Origin: a virus
DNA: 29,945 nucleotides
IMG/VR virus record: IMGVR_UViG_3300029319_000111
Span: 9,723 to 39,667 of that record
Direction: 5' to 3' (one strand)
Made by a program: the position numbers and the translations under genes. The notes beneath the pieces are model-generated. The model saw nothing but the letters and a program-made list of their open reading frames with translations, searched no databases and was not told the DNA's origin. This document shows positions 1 to 8,659 of the stretch, in pieces. Every line of letters starts with the position of its first letter. The first letter of the stretch is position 1.

Positions 1-244
1 TTTCTAAGTCCACGTAGAACAAACAAGGATGTAATTCTTCTTCAACGAGATAAGAATAATATTGGTACATATCATCATCATTAAATGTTCGTGACTCATC
101 CGCTTCCTTTATTAAATCTGCATCTCTTAGATGTCCATCAGGTAGTTCATCAAAAGTAAATGGCATGCCATTGATGAAGTACATCTTGACAATCATACTA
201 CCACCACGAAACCAGCAGCATTTTGTGGATATCTTATACTTCAT
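1..244 (-). CDS. Hypothetical protein, 3' end outside window
   Basis: An open frame runs from an ATG at 244 off the left edge without a stop, giving the first 81 residues. The product begins MKYKISTKCCWFRGG and is rich in Tyr and acidic residues further on (DDDMYQYYSYLVEEEL). I do not recognise a family. A second in-frame ATG (MIVKMYF) lies 16 codons in and could be the true start. It is the last gene of the short minus-strand set that begins at 457. A GATAAATA late-promoter-like motif lies about 20 bases upstream, inside the end of the preceding gene. It is supported by the long open frame and by its continuity with neighbouring minus-strand genes; the function is unknown. Confidence 0.6.
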   Translation of the reverse strand, partial: MKYKISTKCCWFRGGSMIVKMYFINGMPFTFDELPDGHLRDADLIKEADESRTFNDDDMYQYYSYLVEEELHPCLFYVDLE

Positions 245-262
245 AATAAAATACTGAATGTT

Positions 263-457
263 TTATTTATCAGTAGTCAACGCTAATTCTTTGTAAACGA
301 TCATACACGGTTCAAGCATTTGATCACAAACTTCTAATACTCTCATAAATTCATCAATATTTTCACATGCGATTATTTTGTGATCACCGTCCTCACTTTT
401 TAATTTAAAAGTTCTAGCACAAATGTCTACTACAACCTCGAATATGAAATCATCCAT
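263..457 (-). CDS. Small hypothetical phage protein (64 aa)
   Basis: A 64-residue acidic protein beginning MDDFIFEVVVDICARTFKL, with three cysteines (13, 44 and 51) and no recognised domain. The alternating hydrophobic start followed by a helical middle suggests a small folded cytoplasmic protein. It is preceded by the best bacterial-type promoter in the window (TTGACA, 16 bases, TATAAT at 505-478), with the likely transcript start about 14 bases before the ATG. That suggests early expression by unmodified host RNA polymerase, unlike the structural genes. It probably shares a transcript with the gene that runs off the left edge. Function unknown. Confidence 0.6.
   Translation of the reverse strand: MDDFIFEVVVDICARTFKLKSEDGDHKIIACENIDEFMRVLEVCDQMLEPCMIVYKELALTTDK
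264..271 (-). promoter_or_regulatory. Late-promoter-like motif GATAAATA
   Basis: The minus strand reads GATAAATA 19 bases before the ATG at 244, overlapping the stop region of the upstream gene. T4-type late promoters are a single -10-like octamer TATAAATA, so this is a one-mismatch candidate. In AT-rich DNA such octamers also arise by chance. Confidence 0.3.
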
Positions 458-477
458 GTTCTGATAATAATGATATT

Positions 478-505
478 ATTATAGTATATGTATGAAATTT
501 GTCAA
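478..505 (-). promoter_or_regulatory. Sigma-70-type promoter, consensus -35 and -10
   Basis: On the minus strand TTGACA (505-500) is followed after 16 bases by TATAAT (483-478), a perfect match to both bacterial consensus hexamers. It lies in the gap between a 2OG oxygenase gene and a small gene starting at 457, so transcription would begin near 471. The spacer end plus -10 (16 bases, 478-493) recurs exactly at 1004-1019. This is the form expected of T4-type early promoters. Confidence 0.75.
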
Positions 506-509
506 ATGA

Positions 510-1001
510 TCAAACTTCATAATTAAAATTAATTAAAACTCTTCTGTTTGCATCAGTGCAAGTTACTCCTCGATGTTCTAAATTAGAATCAAAAATAACA
601 GCTCTGTTTGCTACACTCTTTACTCTACCACGTTTCTTAAATTCTGTCCATCCATTATTAGTATTCATATAAAGAATAGCAGTTGTAGAGCAAGGGAAAC
701 TATCTATATGCCAAGCAGACTCTTTATGAAAAACAGTTCGTGGAGCTAGATTTGCTTTAATTCTATAAGCCTCTTTTACCTCGAAGAAAGGTAGATAAGA
801 TTCTATCTGATAGAAAGATGGAGTAGGACCAACTCCACTCCTATAAAACAAGTGAATGAAAGTCATCATTCCATCACCCTGAATGGCAGTGGAATCATTA
901 TAATACCAATCAAATTCGTCACCTAGAATAATATTGGAAAGAAACTTAAAATCAGAGTCAGGTAAAAAATTATCAAAAACTCTAATGTCGCTGTAATTCA
1001 T
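510..1001 (-). CDS. Putative Fe(II)/2-oxoglutarate oxygenase
   Basis: A 163-residue protein with the sparse signature of the Fe(II)/2OG dioxygenase fold. It has an HxD pair (His98-Ile-Asp100, in AWHIDSF), a distal iron-binding histidine (His143, in NLEHRGV) and arginines 153/154 ten residues later, placed to hold the 2-oxoglutarate carboxylate. The stretch VANRAVIFDSNLEHRG matches the usual 'G-x-lv-F-p-s...H-G' strand pair. Such enzymes hydroxylate proteins, nucleic acids or small molecules; the substrate cannot be read here. It is one of four such genes clustered around two giant tail-fibre genes, which suggests modification of virion proteins or lipopolysaccharide-related targets. A bacterial-type promoter lies directly upstream, but its -10 box almost abuts the ATG. 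Confidence 0.8.
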   Translation of the reverse strand: MNYSDIRVFDNFLPDSDFKFLSNIILGDEFDWYYNDSTAIQGDGMMTFIHLFYRSGVGPTPSFYQIESYLPFFEVKEAYRIKANLAPRTVFHKESAWHIDSFPCSTTAILYMNTNNGWTEFKKRGRVKSVANRAVIFDSNLEHRGVTCTDANRRVLINFNYEV

Positions 1002-1003
1002 TT

Positions 1004-1031
1004 ATTATAGTATATGTATAAAAACAATCAA
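1004..1031 (-). promoter_or_regulatory. Sigma-70-type promoter abutting a start codon
   Basis: TTGATT (1031-1026), a 16-base spacer and TATAAT (1009-1004) on the minus strand. The last 16 bases (1004-1019) are identical to those of the promoter at 478-493. The ATG of the oxygenase gene at 1001 begins only 2 bases after the -10 box, so initiation 6-7 bases downstream would fall inside the start codon. Either transcription starts unusually close, or the real start codon is internal. Confidence 0.5.
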
Positions 1032-1035
1032 GTTT

Positions 1036-1263
1036 TTACTGTGGAATCCACATACAATCTGTATCAGTTGATGTTGACCCAATTCCAACTCCAGAACTAT
1101 TATACTTATCTCCAATAATACCTTGAACACCGTACTCTGTACAAATACCTGCTTGAACTGCATAATATCCAGATGGTGGAGACCAAACACTAGTATCACC
1201 ATCCCAGTCTATGGTATTTTCTACGATATTGTCAGATGTTTTAATTATGTGATAAGTTGCCAT
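1036..1263 (-). CDS. Small hypothetical protein (75 aa) in fibre island
   Basis: A 75-residue protein starting MATYHIIKTSDNIVENTIDWDG, with a central SPPSGYYAV segment and a Gly/Ser/Thr-rich end terminating in CMWIPQ. No domain is recognised. The beta-strand-like, Gly/Ser-rich composition resembles the small structural or fibre-associated proteins that T4-like marine phages carry near tail-fibre genes; that is an inference from style and position. It lies between two putative 2OG oxygenases on the same strand. An AATAAATA late-type motif is placed 14 bases upstream of its ATG. A longer antisense frame over the same bases is a shadow. Confidence 0.6.
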   Translation of the reverse strand: MATYHIIKTSDNIVENTIDWDGDTSVWSPPSGYYAVQAGICTEYGVQGIIGDKYNSSGVGIGSTSTDTDCMWIPQ

Positions 1264-1276
1264 ATTTCTAAAAAAA

Positions 1277-1810
1277 TTATTTATTATAAGTCATAAAAGT
1301 CGCAACCAAAACAATTCTTCTTTCCTTTTTTGGTAATTGTAAATAGTGCTGTCCAGAAAATAAAATTGATTGATCTTCTTCTGGTTTATGCTCAATACCC
1401 TCAATATAAGTGCTACCACCAGAATTTGTCAAGTACGTGAGGAAATTAAAATGTGGAAATTTATGATCCACATGTGGCATTGAAAATTGTGTTCCTTCAC
1501 TTGGAAACGTACAATTAGTTGCTAATCTTAATATGAAATAGTTTTCAGGATAAAAATTGTTTTCAAATAAAATTTCTCTCACAACATCAACTGCTATTTG
1601 ATGTATTTCAGAATCTTGTTTTGACCATCCAAATTTCTCTGGTCTTGCAATAAAAGTATGAGCTAGTTGAGGCACATTTGCAAAACCATTCATCTCAACT
1701 TGTTCTGCAGTAGTATTTTTGTAATAAAACCAAGGAAAATATTGTCCTAAAATATTTTTTTTAAGAAGTTTATAATTTTCACTTTGTGAGTTTTGTAGAA
1801 TTTGTATCAT
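1277..1810 (-). CDS. Putative Fe(II)/2-oxoglutarate oxygenase
   Basis: A 177-residue protein. The iron triad is His113 and Asp115 (in MPHVDHKF) plus a distal His155 (in FSGQHYLQL), followed by Arg164/Arg165 (KKERRIVLVATF) as 2OG ligand candidates. Between them runs the typical strand FNFLTYLTNSGGSTYIEG, corresponding to 'YLN..w.GG.t.f' in this superfamily. N-terminal residues 1-90 are helical and unlike the other three oxygenases nearby, so this is a diverged paralogue and not a recent copy. It sits directly downstream of the collagen-containing 1686-residue fibre gene on the same strand, separated by an A-rich 20-base gap. The substrate is unknown; the fibre is a reasonable suspect by position only. 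Confidence 0.8.
   Translation of the reverse strand: MIQILQNSQSENYKLLKKNILGQYFPWFYYKNTTAEQVEMNGFANVPQLAHTFIARPEKFGWSKQDSEIHQIAVDVVREILFENNFYPENYFILRLATNCTFPSEGTQFSMPHVDHKFPHFNFLTYLTNSGGSTYIEGIEHKPEEDQSILFSGQHYLQLPKKERRIVLVATFMTYNK
1278..1285 (-). promoter_or_regulatory. Late-promoter-like motif AATAAATA
   Basis: The minus strand reads AATAAATA 14 bases before the ATG at 1263 and overlaps the final codons of the upstream oxygenase gene. It differs from the T4 late consensus TATAAATA only in the first base, the position reported as variable in marine T4-like phages (NATAAATA). Confidence 0.4.
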
Positions 1811-1830
1811 GATAAAAAAAAAAATAATAA

Positions 1831-4800
1831 TTAAAATTCGTAAATGATTACGACACCACCGTTTCCTGCTGTGCCTTCTCTAGCATATCCACCGAAGGTA
1901 GTCAATGTACCTGCTCCACCAAGACCGTATTGACCATATCCTCCATATGCAGCAGCTGAATTTTTTCTACTTCTGTAAAAACCACTACTACCTTGATCCT
2001 TATTAGGATCATCTTCATCACTTTCATGACCCTGTTCGGAAGTTAAATTTATTTTACCGCCATTTCCAGTGATACCATTACCACCAGCACTTGAAGAACT
2101 ATTTGCATATGAAGTACCTTGACCTCCGTTTCCAGTTAACGTTGAACCAGTTCCATTTGGATTAAAAACTGTATTTCCACCATTACCACCGTTTGAACCA
2201 CTACAATATCCACATCCAGCACCTCCTCCAGCACCAACAGTTACGGATGCTGATGTACCCATTTGATTTAAATTATATGATCTTATGGCGACACCTCCAC
2301 CACTTCCTCCTCCAGAAAATCCCCCATTCCTTGAACTTCCAGATCCACCTCCTCCACCAACAGCATGAACTATGATTGAAGTTGTTCCATTAGTTGGAGT
2401 GTATGTTCCTGAATTTGTGAAGACTTGCATTTTACCAAGTCCACCACCAGCAGGACCTGGTGGTCCTTGATTACCTTGGTTTCCTTGATTACCTGGTGGT
2501 CCTTGGTTTCCTTGATTTCCCTGATTACCTGGTGGTCCTGGTGGTCCTGGTGGTCCTTGATTTCCTTGATTACCAGGTGGTCCTGGTGGACCTGCAACAT
2601 TACTTGGTGGTCCTGGTGGTCCTGCAACATTACTTGGTGGTCCTGGTGGTCCTGCCTCATTTGATGGAGTTCCTGGTGTGCCAGGTGTTCCAGGTGTTCC
2701 ATCTGAACCATCATTACCAGGTGGTCCTGGTGTTCCAGGTGTTCCAGGTGTTCCATCTGAACCATCTGAACCATCATTACCAGGTGGTCCTGGTGGTCCT
2801 GAACCTGCTGGAACCCAATTTGTTTGGTTTCCAGTTGATGATAATACTTGTCCACTATTTCCCTTTTGACCATCTTTATCTTCAAGACCTGCATTTAAAC
2901 GAACATCTCTTGCCATATAGAGTTCTGATCGTCTCAATTTCATCCATTGTGTAAAAGTGCCTGTTATATCATTACTGGCATAATCACCTAATTCGATATA
3001 TTCTGTACCATTATCATCGGATGTTGAAATTCTTAGATAACCAGCATTACTACCACCCAACCATTCAATATTTGCATCATCATTGAGAGCGTTACCTGGA
3101 CCAAATCGAATACGATTTAGATTTAATTGTGTTATGTCAATTTCAGCAGAAGAAGCAATAGTCAACTCAGTAGAACTAGTTCTGGAAACAGTTATATTAC
3201 TACCACCAGTAATTGTAACATCATCATTTACATTTCCAGATTCTGTATTACCTTCCAATCTTATCGCTGTAGTTCCTGATGGAACTAACAAGTCATATTT
3301 TGTATCTGTTGATGAAAACGTAATTTGTCCATCATTATTTCTAGTTACTGTTGCATTTGTTCCACCAACTAATCTAACTGTATCGTCAGTGCCTGATCCT
3401 GAAGCATCTAATAATAAATTAGGGTTATTATTTGAACCAGAGACTTGCTGTGCTTTTAATAGATAAGTTGTATCTACTTCTGTATCTGGTGTTGTCCATG
3501 TGGGAGCAGATCCAGAACCTTGACTTGTTAGAACTTGCCCTGATGTTCCATAATTAGCACCATTTATTCCAAATGCACCACTGGTCTTGATGCGAAATCT
3601 TTCTTCAACTAATGAGAGATCTGAATTAGTAGCATCATCTACATGAAATACTAAATCACCTTTACTACTACCTGCGTCTTCAACATTTATTGATGCTACG
3701 TAATTGTTTCCAGAATTTTGGAATGCAATTCCACGATCAGCTGTATTATCTGTTGTTCTTAATGTAAGTAATGCTTGTCCAGTACCATTAATTTTTAATA
3801 CACTTCCATCATAAGTTAAGTTTGTTTCAGCGTTCAATGTATTTGCAGCGTCTGATCCTGTTATTATACGATTATCAGCATTGTTATTAACTGTTACTGT
3901 CGTATCAGTATCTGTAGAATCAAATGTAATTTGTCCATCATTATTTCTTGTGATGGTCATATTTAAACCACCAACTAATCTTATTGAATCGTCTGTGCCA
4001 GATGAAGCATCTAAGAATAAATCAGGGTCATTATTAGAACCAGCGACTTGTCGTGCTTTTAATAGATAAGTTGTATCATTATCATCAGCAAAAATAACAG
4101 CATTTCCAGCACTATTAACTTTAAGAGTTTTATTAGCAGTATATGATGAAGGGGTATCAGTAAGACCTATAAAAGTATTAGTGCCAGAACCAGGATCCGT
4201 ATTTGTAAATGTAATCTTATCACCGCTTCGTGCAATACTTAATCCTGTACCAGCCTCAAAGACTACATCATCATCAGTAGCATCAGACCCTGTTAATCTT
4301 AACTTTTCTTGATTAGACGAGTCACCATCAACCGTTGAAATAGTATAGGTTGTATTGTTATCGCTAGTCATATCATCCACAACTAAATCAATAGTTCCAT
4401 CACTATCCTGATAAGTTGCAGCAATTCTTGTTTCAGTATTACCACTGAACATTGCACCAACAATATCTTGCACTTCTTCTGCAGTTAACATATCATCTGT
4501 AAGAGATACCCAAGTTGGTGCACTAGTTCCACCTTGACTTGCTAATACTTGACCTGATGTTCCATAATTTGCACCAGAAATTCCCAATTGTCCCTGAGAT
4601 CCTATTCTAAATCTTTCTGTAAAAGTAGAAGAAGTTCTATTCCAATGACCCATTTGCAAGTGTTGACCACTTTCTACGGTTAAGTCACCGCTAGTTGGAG
4701 TTCCTCCTGATAAATTCAGAACAGGTACATTTAAACTAGTAAGTTTTATTATGTCTAAAGTTGCTGTAGCATTATCAGTATTAATTCCAACTTTTTTATT

Positions 4801-6891
4801 ACCTTGTATGCGTAAAACTTCTTCTTGATTTGTAAATGGATTACCAGAACCATCATGAAGTTTAAAATTAATAAAATTACTTGCAGCAGTTGCAGAGTGT
4901 CTTGATTTAATTGAATGATATCTAATATCGTCATTGTCAGTTCTTCCTATTCTTATAACCTCTCCTTCAGTATCAATATTTGAGTGATGAAGTGACAGCA
5001 GTGGGTTAATACCACTTGAGTTTCTTACATCCAGTGCAGAATTTGGTGATGTTGCATTGATACCTAATTTACCTGCTTCAATTCTTAATGTCTCAGTTCC
5101 ACCAGCGGTGAAACCTAATTTATTACTAGCTGGATGATTGAAGAAAGTATCAGTATCATCCATCATTATAATTCGAGCATCATTATTAATGGTGTTCACA
5201 TCAAATTCAAACATCAAGGTAGTATTATCACTTTCAAAGAATTTTATTGATCCATCTGCGTAAAGATTTAAGTTACCATCACCGTTTATTTTAGCAATGT
5301 TTGTATTTTGTGAATATAAAAATAAATCATTTCCGATTACAACATCATTTGTGAACGTTGCTATACCTGCTGTGAATGTTGCTATACCTGCATTATTAAT
5401 TCTTAATCTCTCTGTGCCATTTGTATCAACAGTAAATGTATCATTTTCAGGGAAACCAAAGCGAGTATTTAAATCACCAATATGTTTAATATAATCTTTT
5501 ATAGCAAAATCGCCACCTGTTACCTGAACACCATTTCTTGCTGTTATGATACCTATAGCGTCTACATTCGTAACATCTTCGTAAGTAAGAACTCCACCTA
5601 CAGAAAGATTACCACTTATGGTAACGTTACCTGTAAAATCAGAACCAGTTGCTTGAACAGATCCAACAAACTTTGAGGCAGTGACAATTCCAGTCAATCC
5701 ATCCAATGTGATAGTTGAAACGTTACCCACATGTAAACTATTACGAACAGTAGTGATTCCTGCTTCTGGATCTATTTTTAGAATACCAAATGTAGAAGCA
5801 GAAGCACCACCAATTATTATTTCACTACCAACACCACATTGAATATTTAAACCAGTATCTTTTGCTCTAATGACGACACCATTTCCTGCAGTGGGAGCTG
5901 GTGCTGCACTAGTTGTTGAAAATATTGTTAGATGTCTACCGAATGGATCATCGGCACCGAATTGAATGTCTGCTGTGCCATTAAATTTTAGTGATGCATC
6001 TGATGCATCATAAAAAACTCCACTTAATCTTTCAAATCCTGAAGCACCCTGCACTTTTTGAGGGAAAAATACATCATCAAAGAATGACGTTACACCTACA
6101 ACATTTACGTCACCTTTGATATCTACTTCTTTAGATGGATTAGTGCTGCCGATACCAACTTTGCCATCACCTTTAATATGAACTCTTTCTAAACCATTTG
6201 TTGAAAAAACTACACTACGATTCAATTCATGTCCCAGAACAATATTATTTGGTCCGCCAACTGACTGATATCCAGAACTATTCAACTGTAGAAATGCACT
6301 ATTTAAATTTTCATCATTTCCAAATCGCAACATGCTAGTTGAATCTGTATTAACATTACGATTTAATATTCTTATTCCATCCTCTCCACCACTATAATCT
6401 ACATCAACTTTAAATCCTGGATTATCGGTTCCAATACCAACTTTACCATCAGATGTGATGCGAAGTCTCTCAACATTATTAGTTCTTGCGACTATTCTTC
6501 CATTAGTTCCAGTATCGATAGTTTCAACGTCAGTATCACCCTCAAAAATTTTATCAGAGGATCCTCCTCCACCACCACCTGTTTGATTTTGCCATGTTGG
6601 TTGTGCAGAAGGTCCTTGACTAGTTAAAACTTGACCTTGAGTTCCATAATTTGTTCCTGGCAATCCAATCTGACCAACAGGACCTATACGAATTCTCTCA
6701 CTTCCATTCGTATCTATTTGAACAAATCCATTTGTACCAGTATCAATACACTCAACCTTTGTATCTTGAGCTTGAATTTTTTCTGAAGGTTCGGGGACTT
6801 TCTTCCACGCATATCCATTCCATCGCCAGGTAATAAAACCTACGACGTGTACATCTCCGATACTGGGATTATTTGGAAAATTAACTGCCAT
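1831..6891 (-). CDS. Giant tail fibre, collagen-like and Gly-rich tip
   Basis: A 1686-residue modular fibre. Residues 1-35 (starting [14 protein letters not shown], then WRWNGYAW) look like the baseplate- or fibre-anchoring end seen in marine T4-like fibres. Residues about 75-1350 are shaft modules with repeated units such as GKVGIG(T/S)x[11 protein letters not shown](T/A)SQG...PTW (near 80, 770 and 1115) and [13 protein letters not shown]. Residues about 1365-1482 are collagen-like, roughly 35 Gly-X-Y triplets broken by three 4-residue SN(V/E)A interruptions. The tip (about 1484-1686) starts with [20 protein letters not shown] and becomes very Gly-rich, as in phage glycine-rich fibre tips and gp38-type adhesins. 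It probably trimerises and binds the host surface. A GATAAATA motif lies 5 bases before the ATG, too close to be a convincing promoter. A prolyl-4-hydroxylase-like gene lies immediately upstream. Confidence 0.88.
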   Translation of the reverse strand: MAVNFPNNPSIGDVHVVGFITWRWNGYAWKKVPEPSEKIQAQDTKVECIDTGTNGFVQIDTNGSERIRIGPVGQIGLPGTNYGTQGQVLTSQGPSAQPTWQNQTGGGGGGSSDKIFEGDTDVETIDTGTNGRIVARTNNVERLRITSDGKVGIGTDNPGFKVDVDYSGGEDGIRILNRNVNTDSTSMLRFGNDENLNSAFLQLNSSGYQSVGGPNNIVLGHELNRSVVFSTNGLERVHIKGDGKVGIGSTNPSKEVDIKGDVNVVGVTSFFDDVFFPQKVQGASGFERLSGVFYDASDASLKFNGTADIQFGADDPFGRHLTIFSTTSAAPAPTAGNGVVIRAKDTGLNIQCGVGSEIIIGGASASTFGILKIDPEAGITTVRNSLHVGNVSTITLDGLTGIVTASKFVGSVQATGSDFTGNVTISGNLSVGGVLTYEDVTNVDAIGIITARNGVQVTGGDFAIKDYIKHIGDLNTRFGFPENDTFTVDTNGTERLRINNAGIATFTAGIATFTNDVVIGNDLFLYSQNTNIAKINGDGNLNLYADGSIKFFESDNTTLMFEFDVNTINNDARIIMMDDTDTFFNHPASNKLGFTAGGTETLRIEAGKLGINATSPNSALDVRNSSGINPLLSLHHSNIDTEGEVIRIGRTDNDDIRYHSIKSRHSATAASNFINFKLHDGSGNPFTNQEEVLRIQGNKKVGINTDNATATLDIIKLTSLNVPVLNLSGGTPTSGDLTVESGQHLQMGHWNRTSSTFTERFRIGSQGQLGISGANYGTSGQVLASQGGTSAPTWVSLTDDMLTAEEVQDIVGAMFSGNTETRIAATYQDSDGTIDLVVDDMTSDNNTTYTISTVDGDSSNQEKLRLTGSDATDDDVVFEAGTGLSIARSGDKITFTNTDPGSGTNTFIGLTDTPSSYTANKTLKVNSAGNAVIFADDNDTTYLLKARQVAGSNNDPDLFLDASSGTDDSIRLVGGLNMTITRNNDGQITFDSTDTDTTVTVNNNADNRIITGSDAANTLNAETNLTYDGSVLKINGTGQALLTLRTTDNTADRGIAFQNSGNNYVASINVEDAGSSKGDLVFHVDDATNSDLSLVEERFRIKTSGAFGINGANYGTSGQVLTSQGSGSAPTWTTPDTEVDTTYLLKAQQVSGSNNNPNLLLDASGSGTDDTVRLVGGTNATVTRNNDGQITFSSTDTKYDLLVPSGTTAIRLEGNTESGNVNDDVTITGGSNITVSRTSSTELTIASSAEIDITQLNLNRIRFGPGNALNDDANIEWLGGSNAGYLRISTSDDNGTEYIELGDYASNDITGTFTQWMKLRRSELYMARDVRLNAGLEDKDGQKGNSGQVLSSTGNQTNWVPAGSGPPGPPGNDGSDGSDGTPGTPGTPGPPGNDGSDGTPGTPGTPGTPSNEAGPPGPPSNVAGPPGPPSNVAGPPGPPGNQGNQGPPGPPGPPGNQGNQGNQGPPGNQGNQGNQGPPGPAGGGLGKMQVFTNSGTYTPTNGTTSIIVHAVGGGGGSGSSRNGGFSGGGSGGGVAIRSYNLNQMGTSASVTVGAGGGAGCGYCSGSNGGNGGNTVFNPNGTGSTLTGNGGQGTSYANSSSSAGGNGITGNGGKINLTSEQGHESDEDDPNKDQGSSGFYRSRKNSAAAYGGYGQYGLGGAGTLTTFGGYAREGTAGNGGVVIIYEF
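2448..2800 (-). repeat. Collagen-like Gly-X-Y coding repeat (fibre 1)
   Basis: This stretch encodes about 35 Gly-X-Y triplets, mostly [12 protein letters not shown] and GNQ. About 20 have proline in the Y position, the position hydroxylated in animal collagen. Four-residue interruptions SNEA and SNVA split it into four blocks. At the DNA level it is a mosaic of GGTCCTGGT-like 9-mers, which explains the long open frames on the opposite strand. Confidence 0.9.
2786..2955 (-). repeat. 170-bp direct repeat, copy 1
   Basis: This segment of the 1686-residue fibre gene matches 9362-9531 in the 1222-residue fibre gene in the same orientation, with a constant offset of 6576. I count three mismatches, all between 2881 and 2886. 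It encodes the end of the shaft ([18 protein letters not shown], then [18 protein letters not shown]) and the first collagen triplets. Lower similarity continues beyond it to about 3130 / 9700. Confidence 0.9.
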
Positions 6892-6895
6892 AAAT

Positions 6896-7489
6896 TTATT
6901 TATCAGGTTCTGAGAAATACCAAGTAACAGCTACTCTTTTTTTTCCTTTGGTAACAGCTTCTCCTCGATGTGGAAAACACCAATTTGATGGAAAAATAAT
7001 TGCACTACCAACAGGAGGTTTGAAGGATTCATGTGTAAAGATTGTCCTGCCTCCCTCAAAATCATTTGTAAGATATAGAATAATTGATAATATTCTATTA
7101 TGAGCTGGTTGATTTTTATAAGCAGATGTATCTTGGTGCATTTTATATTCTTGACCACCTGAATATTCAAGTAACTGTACAGGTTCTCTCCAAGAGCGTA
7201 CATTTACCCCACCAGGCACTGGAGCATATCCATATATAAAACTAATCTTTTCTAATCTTCTTTTATATTCATCTAATGCTAAATTTAATTTTGTGTGTAA
7301 TTTTTTAACGATTTTGTCATTTTCATTTACAGAAACACCCGTACTACTTCTTACTGATGAATCAATTCTTGTCCCTTCACCTTTATTAATTACTAATGAT
7401 GGTTCAAATTGTAAGTCATCTGCATATTGATTGAGTTGACGAACTTCGTCATCATCAATAACTTTAATAATTTGGATCAAATCATTCAT
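6896..7489 (-). CDS. Prolyl-4-hydroxylase-like Fe(II)/2OG oxygenase
   Basis: A 197-residue protein that follows the prolyl 4-hydroxylase catalytic-domain pattern closely. It has Y-S-G-G-Q-E-Y-K-M-His118-x-Asp120, then [20 protein letters not shown] (residues 132-151), then [20 protein letters not shown] with the distal His174. Next come [14 protein letters not shown], with Lys184/Arg185 as 2OG carboxylate ligand candidates, and the final W-Y-F strand. Enzymes of this type hydroxylate proline in peptides using O2, Fe(II) and 2OG. The gene lies between two collagen-like fibre genes and its stop codon is 4 bases from the 1686-residue fibre start, so fibre proline residues are plausible substrates; that link is inference. 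Start: ATG at 7489 with AAGG about 13 bases upstream. An anti-restriction or LPS-related role is the alternative. Confidence 0.87.
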   Translation of the reverse strand: MNDLIQIIKVIDDDEVRQLNQYADDLQFEPSLVINKGEGTRIDSSVRSSTGVSVNENDKIVKKLHTKLNLALDEYKRRLEKISFIYGYAPVPGGVNVRSWREPVQLLEYSGGQEYKMHQDTSAYKNQPAHNRILSIILYLTNDFEGGRTIFTHESFKPPVGSAIIFPSNWCFPHRGEAVTKGKKRVAVTWYFSEPDK

Positions 7490-7505
7490 AATAAAATATT
7501 AGACC

Positions 7506-7733
7506 TTACGATGGCATCGTTGGAAAGGTTGCATTTTCGGGATCAGATTCAGTAGCTGGCAAATCTCTTAAATTTTGACGATAAATTTTCCACTCATTCT
7601 TCTTTGATTCAGATAAAGGAGAGTCAGTAAATTGAGTCCAATCACTTTCTCTCAATAAAATATCTCGATAATGTCGAAGAGCACCGATATAATCGGTTCC
7701 AAAATTTTCTTTTATTAACGAATAGACAGACAT
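7506..7733 (-). CDS. Tail-fibre assembly chaperone-like protein
   Basis: A 75-residue protein with the pattern RDILLRESDWTQFTDSPLSE, W.IYRQNLRDLP, then a C-terminal PENATFPTMPS. This matches the short C-terminal domain of the 'phage tail assembly chaperone' family, which has R-x-x-L-L-x-x-S-D-W-T-Q-x-x-D-x-P-L, W-x-x-Y-R-Q-x-L-R-D-L-P and a final W-P-x-x-P. In that family the proteins help fold or trimerise tail fibres and are usually encoded beside them, as here between two fibre genes. It has its own consensus late promoter TATAAATA 16 bases upstream of the ATG, so it is expected to be made with the fibres. The role is inferred from family and position. Confidence 0.75.
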   Translation of the reverse strand: MSVYSLIKENFGTDYIGALRHYRDILLRESDWTQFTDSPLSESKKNEWKIYRQNLRDLPATESDPENATFPTMPS

Positions 7734-7749
7734 TATATCAGTTTCTAGA

Positions 7750-7757
7750 TATTTATA
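7750..7757 (-). promoter_or_regulatory. T4-type late promoter TATAAATA
   Basis: An exact match to the T4 late promoter octamer on the minus strand. It fills the gap between the stop of the upstream oxygenase gene (7758) and the ATG at 7733, leaving a 16-base interval. Position and exact match make it one of the two best late promoters in the window. Confidence 0.65.
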
Positions 7758-8339
7758 TTATAATAAGAAATTAGTTTGATCATTACTTGCCAACCATCCA
7801 GTTGCAATATATTTTGCTTCGTATGGTGGATTTCCTCTATGCAAGTGAGTAAAAGAACTAGGAAAAATTAATACTCTACCTGCTTTTGGTTTTACCTTCT
7901 TTTTTTGATATAAAAACTCTGTTTCACCACTATCCTCCAAGTCATTAAAATATACAGACCAAACTAAAGTTCTGTTTGCATTAGCAATATTATTTGACTC
8001 TGAGTGCCAACTATGATATCCCTCTGTTGGCATTGTTTTTTGTAGAATACAGGTAGTGCTATGATATTGAAAATATTTTAAATATGGATACCAATTAAAA
8101 TATTGTTCACAACAAGTTCTGACTGCATTCATAATATGATCAGATATCATAGGATTAAATGCTGCAATATCTAATTGTGCATCTTTAACACCTGCATTAC
8201 TTCTTGGAACAATTTGAGTTGATTCATCTAATAAATTGATTACATAATTATTAAAATCATCTAATGTAACATTGTCCCATACTCCGATAAAGTCTTCATT
8301 TAAGAAAACTTCTGGAGAATTGATCACTTCTTGAAACAT
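7758..8339 (-). CDS. Putative Fe(II)/2OG oxygenase with HxE iron site
   Basis: A 193-residue protein. The pattern runs GYHSWHSES (His112-Ser-Glu114 as the likely iron pair), RTLVWSVYFNDLEDSGETEF (residues 123-142, the 'YLN....GGeT.F' strand), then KPKAGRVLIFPSSFTHLHRGN with His167 as distal iron ligand and Lys176 as possible 2OG ligand, ending IATGW. The fold signature is strong, but the usual aspartate of HxD is glutamate, a permitted but rarer variant. N-terminal residues 1-100 have two adjacent cysteines (76, 77). It lies between a Cys-rich small gene and the fibre-chaperone gene on the same strand. The substrate is unknown; it could act on fibre proteins or on cell-surface material. Confidence 0.8.
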   Translation of the reverse strand: MFQEVINSPEVFLNEDFIGVWDNVTLDDFNNYVINLLDESTQIVPRSNAGVKDAQLDIAAFNPMISDHIMNAVRTCCEQYFNWYPYLKYFQYHSTTCILQKTMPTEGYHSWHSESNNIANANRTLVWSVYFNDLEDSGETEFLYQKKKVKPKAGRVLIFPSSFTHLHRGNPPYEAKYIATGWLASNDQTNFLL

Positions 8340-8346
8340 AATTAAT

Positions 8347-8643
8347 TTAATTAGTATTTCCTTCTAATCTATCAATCGGTTCGTTGATTGTTTTCATATT
8401 AATTGTTTGTGATATTCTATTTAAAGTTTCATTTCTAAAATTTTGTACAGTATCATTTGTCTCTCTTTGTTTGTTAGAATTTTCTACCAGTAAGATAGGC
8501 ATCCATGATACTGCACATCCCCACTCATCGATGTCCTCACCAGTTTGAGGATGCATTCCTCTAAGTTGAGTAAACCAACAACATTTTAATTTAAGACAAT
8601 CCTCACCTATAAGTGGGCAAAATTCTCCCTGTTCTAGTTTCAT
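8347..8643 (-). CDS. Cys-rich small conserved-type phage protein (98 aa)
   Basis: A 98-residue protein with cysteines at 9, 16, 21, 22 and 43 in the first half (CPLIGEDC, KLKCCWF, WGCAVSW) and a helical, Asn/Gln-rich second half. The Cys spacing suggests a metal or iron-sulphur site; no named family is assigned with confidence, though the pattern looks conserved and not random. It starts the minus-strand set 8643-7506 and is preceded by a bacterial-type promoter (TTTACA, 16 bases, TATAAT). That suggests expression before the late structural genes. Its neighbour is an Fe(II)-dependent oxygenase gene, so a role linked to iron handling is a guess from context only. Confidence 0.65.
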   Translation of the reverse strand: MKLEQGEFCPLIGEDCLKLKCCWFTQLRGMHPQTGEDIDEWGCAVSWMPILLVENSNKQRETNDTVQNFRNETLNRISQTINMKTINEPIDRLEGNTN

Positions 8644-8659
8644 ATTGTATTTTATTCTT

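Noticed and set aside
2370-2954. Long alternative frames on both strands over the collagen-coding region of the 1686-residue fibre
   Set aside because: They arise from the GGTCCTGGT-type repeat, which lacks stops in several frames. Their products are low-complexity ([18 protein letters not shown]) and the collagen frame is continuous with the fibre.
6897-6904. GATAAATA motif just before the 1686-residue fibre ATG
   Set aside because: Only 5 bases separate it from the start codon, so a transcript starting from it would lack the start. It may be chance in AT-rich DNA.
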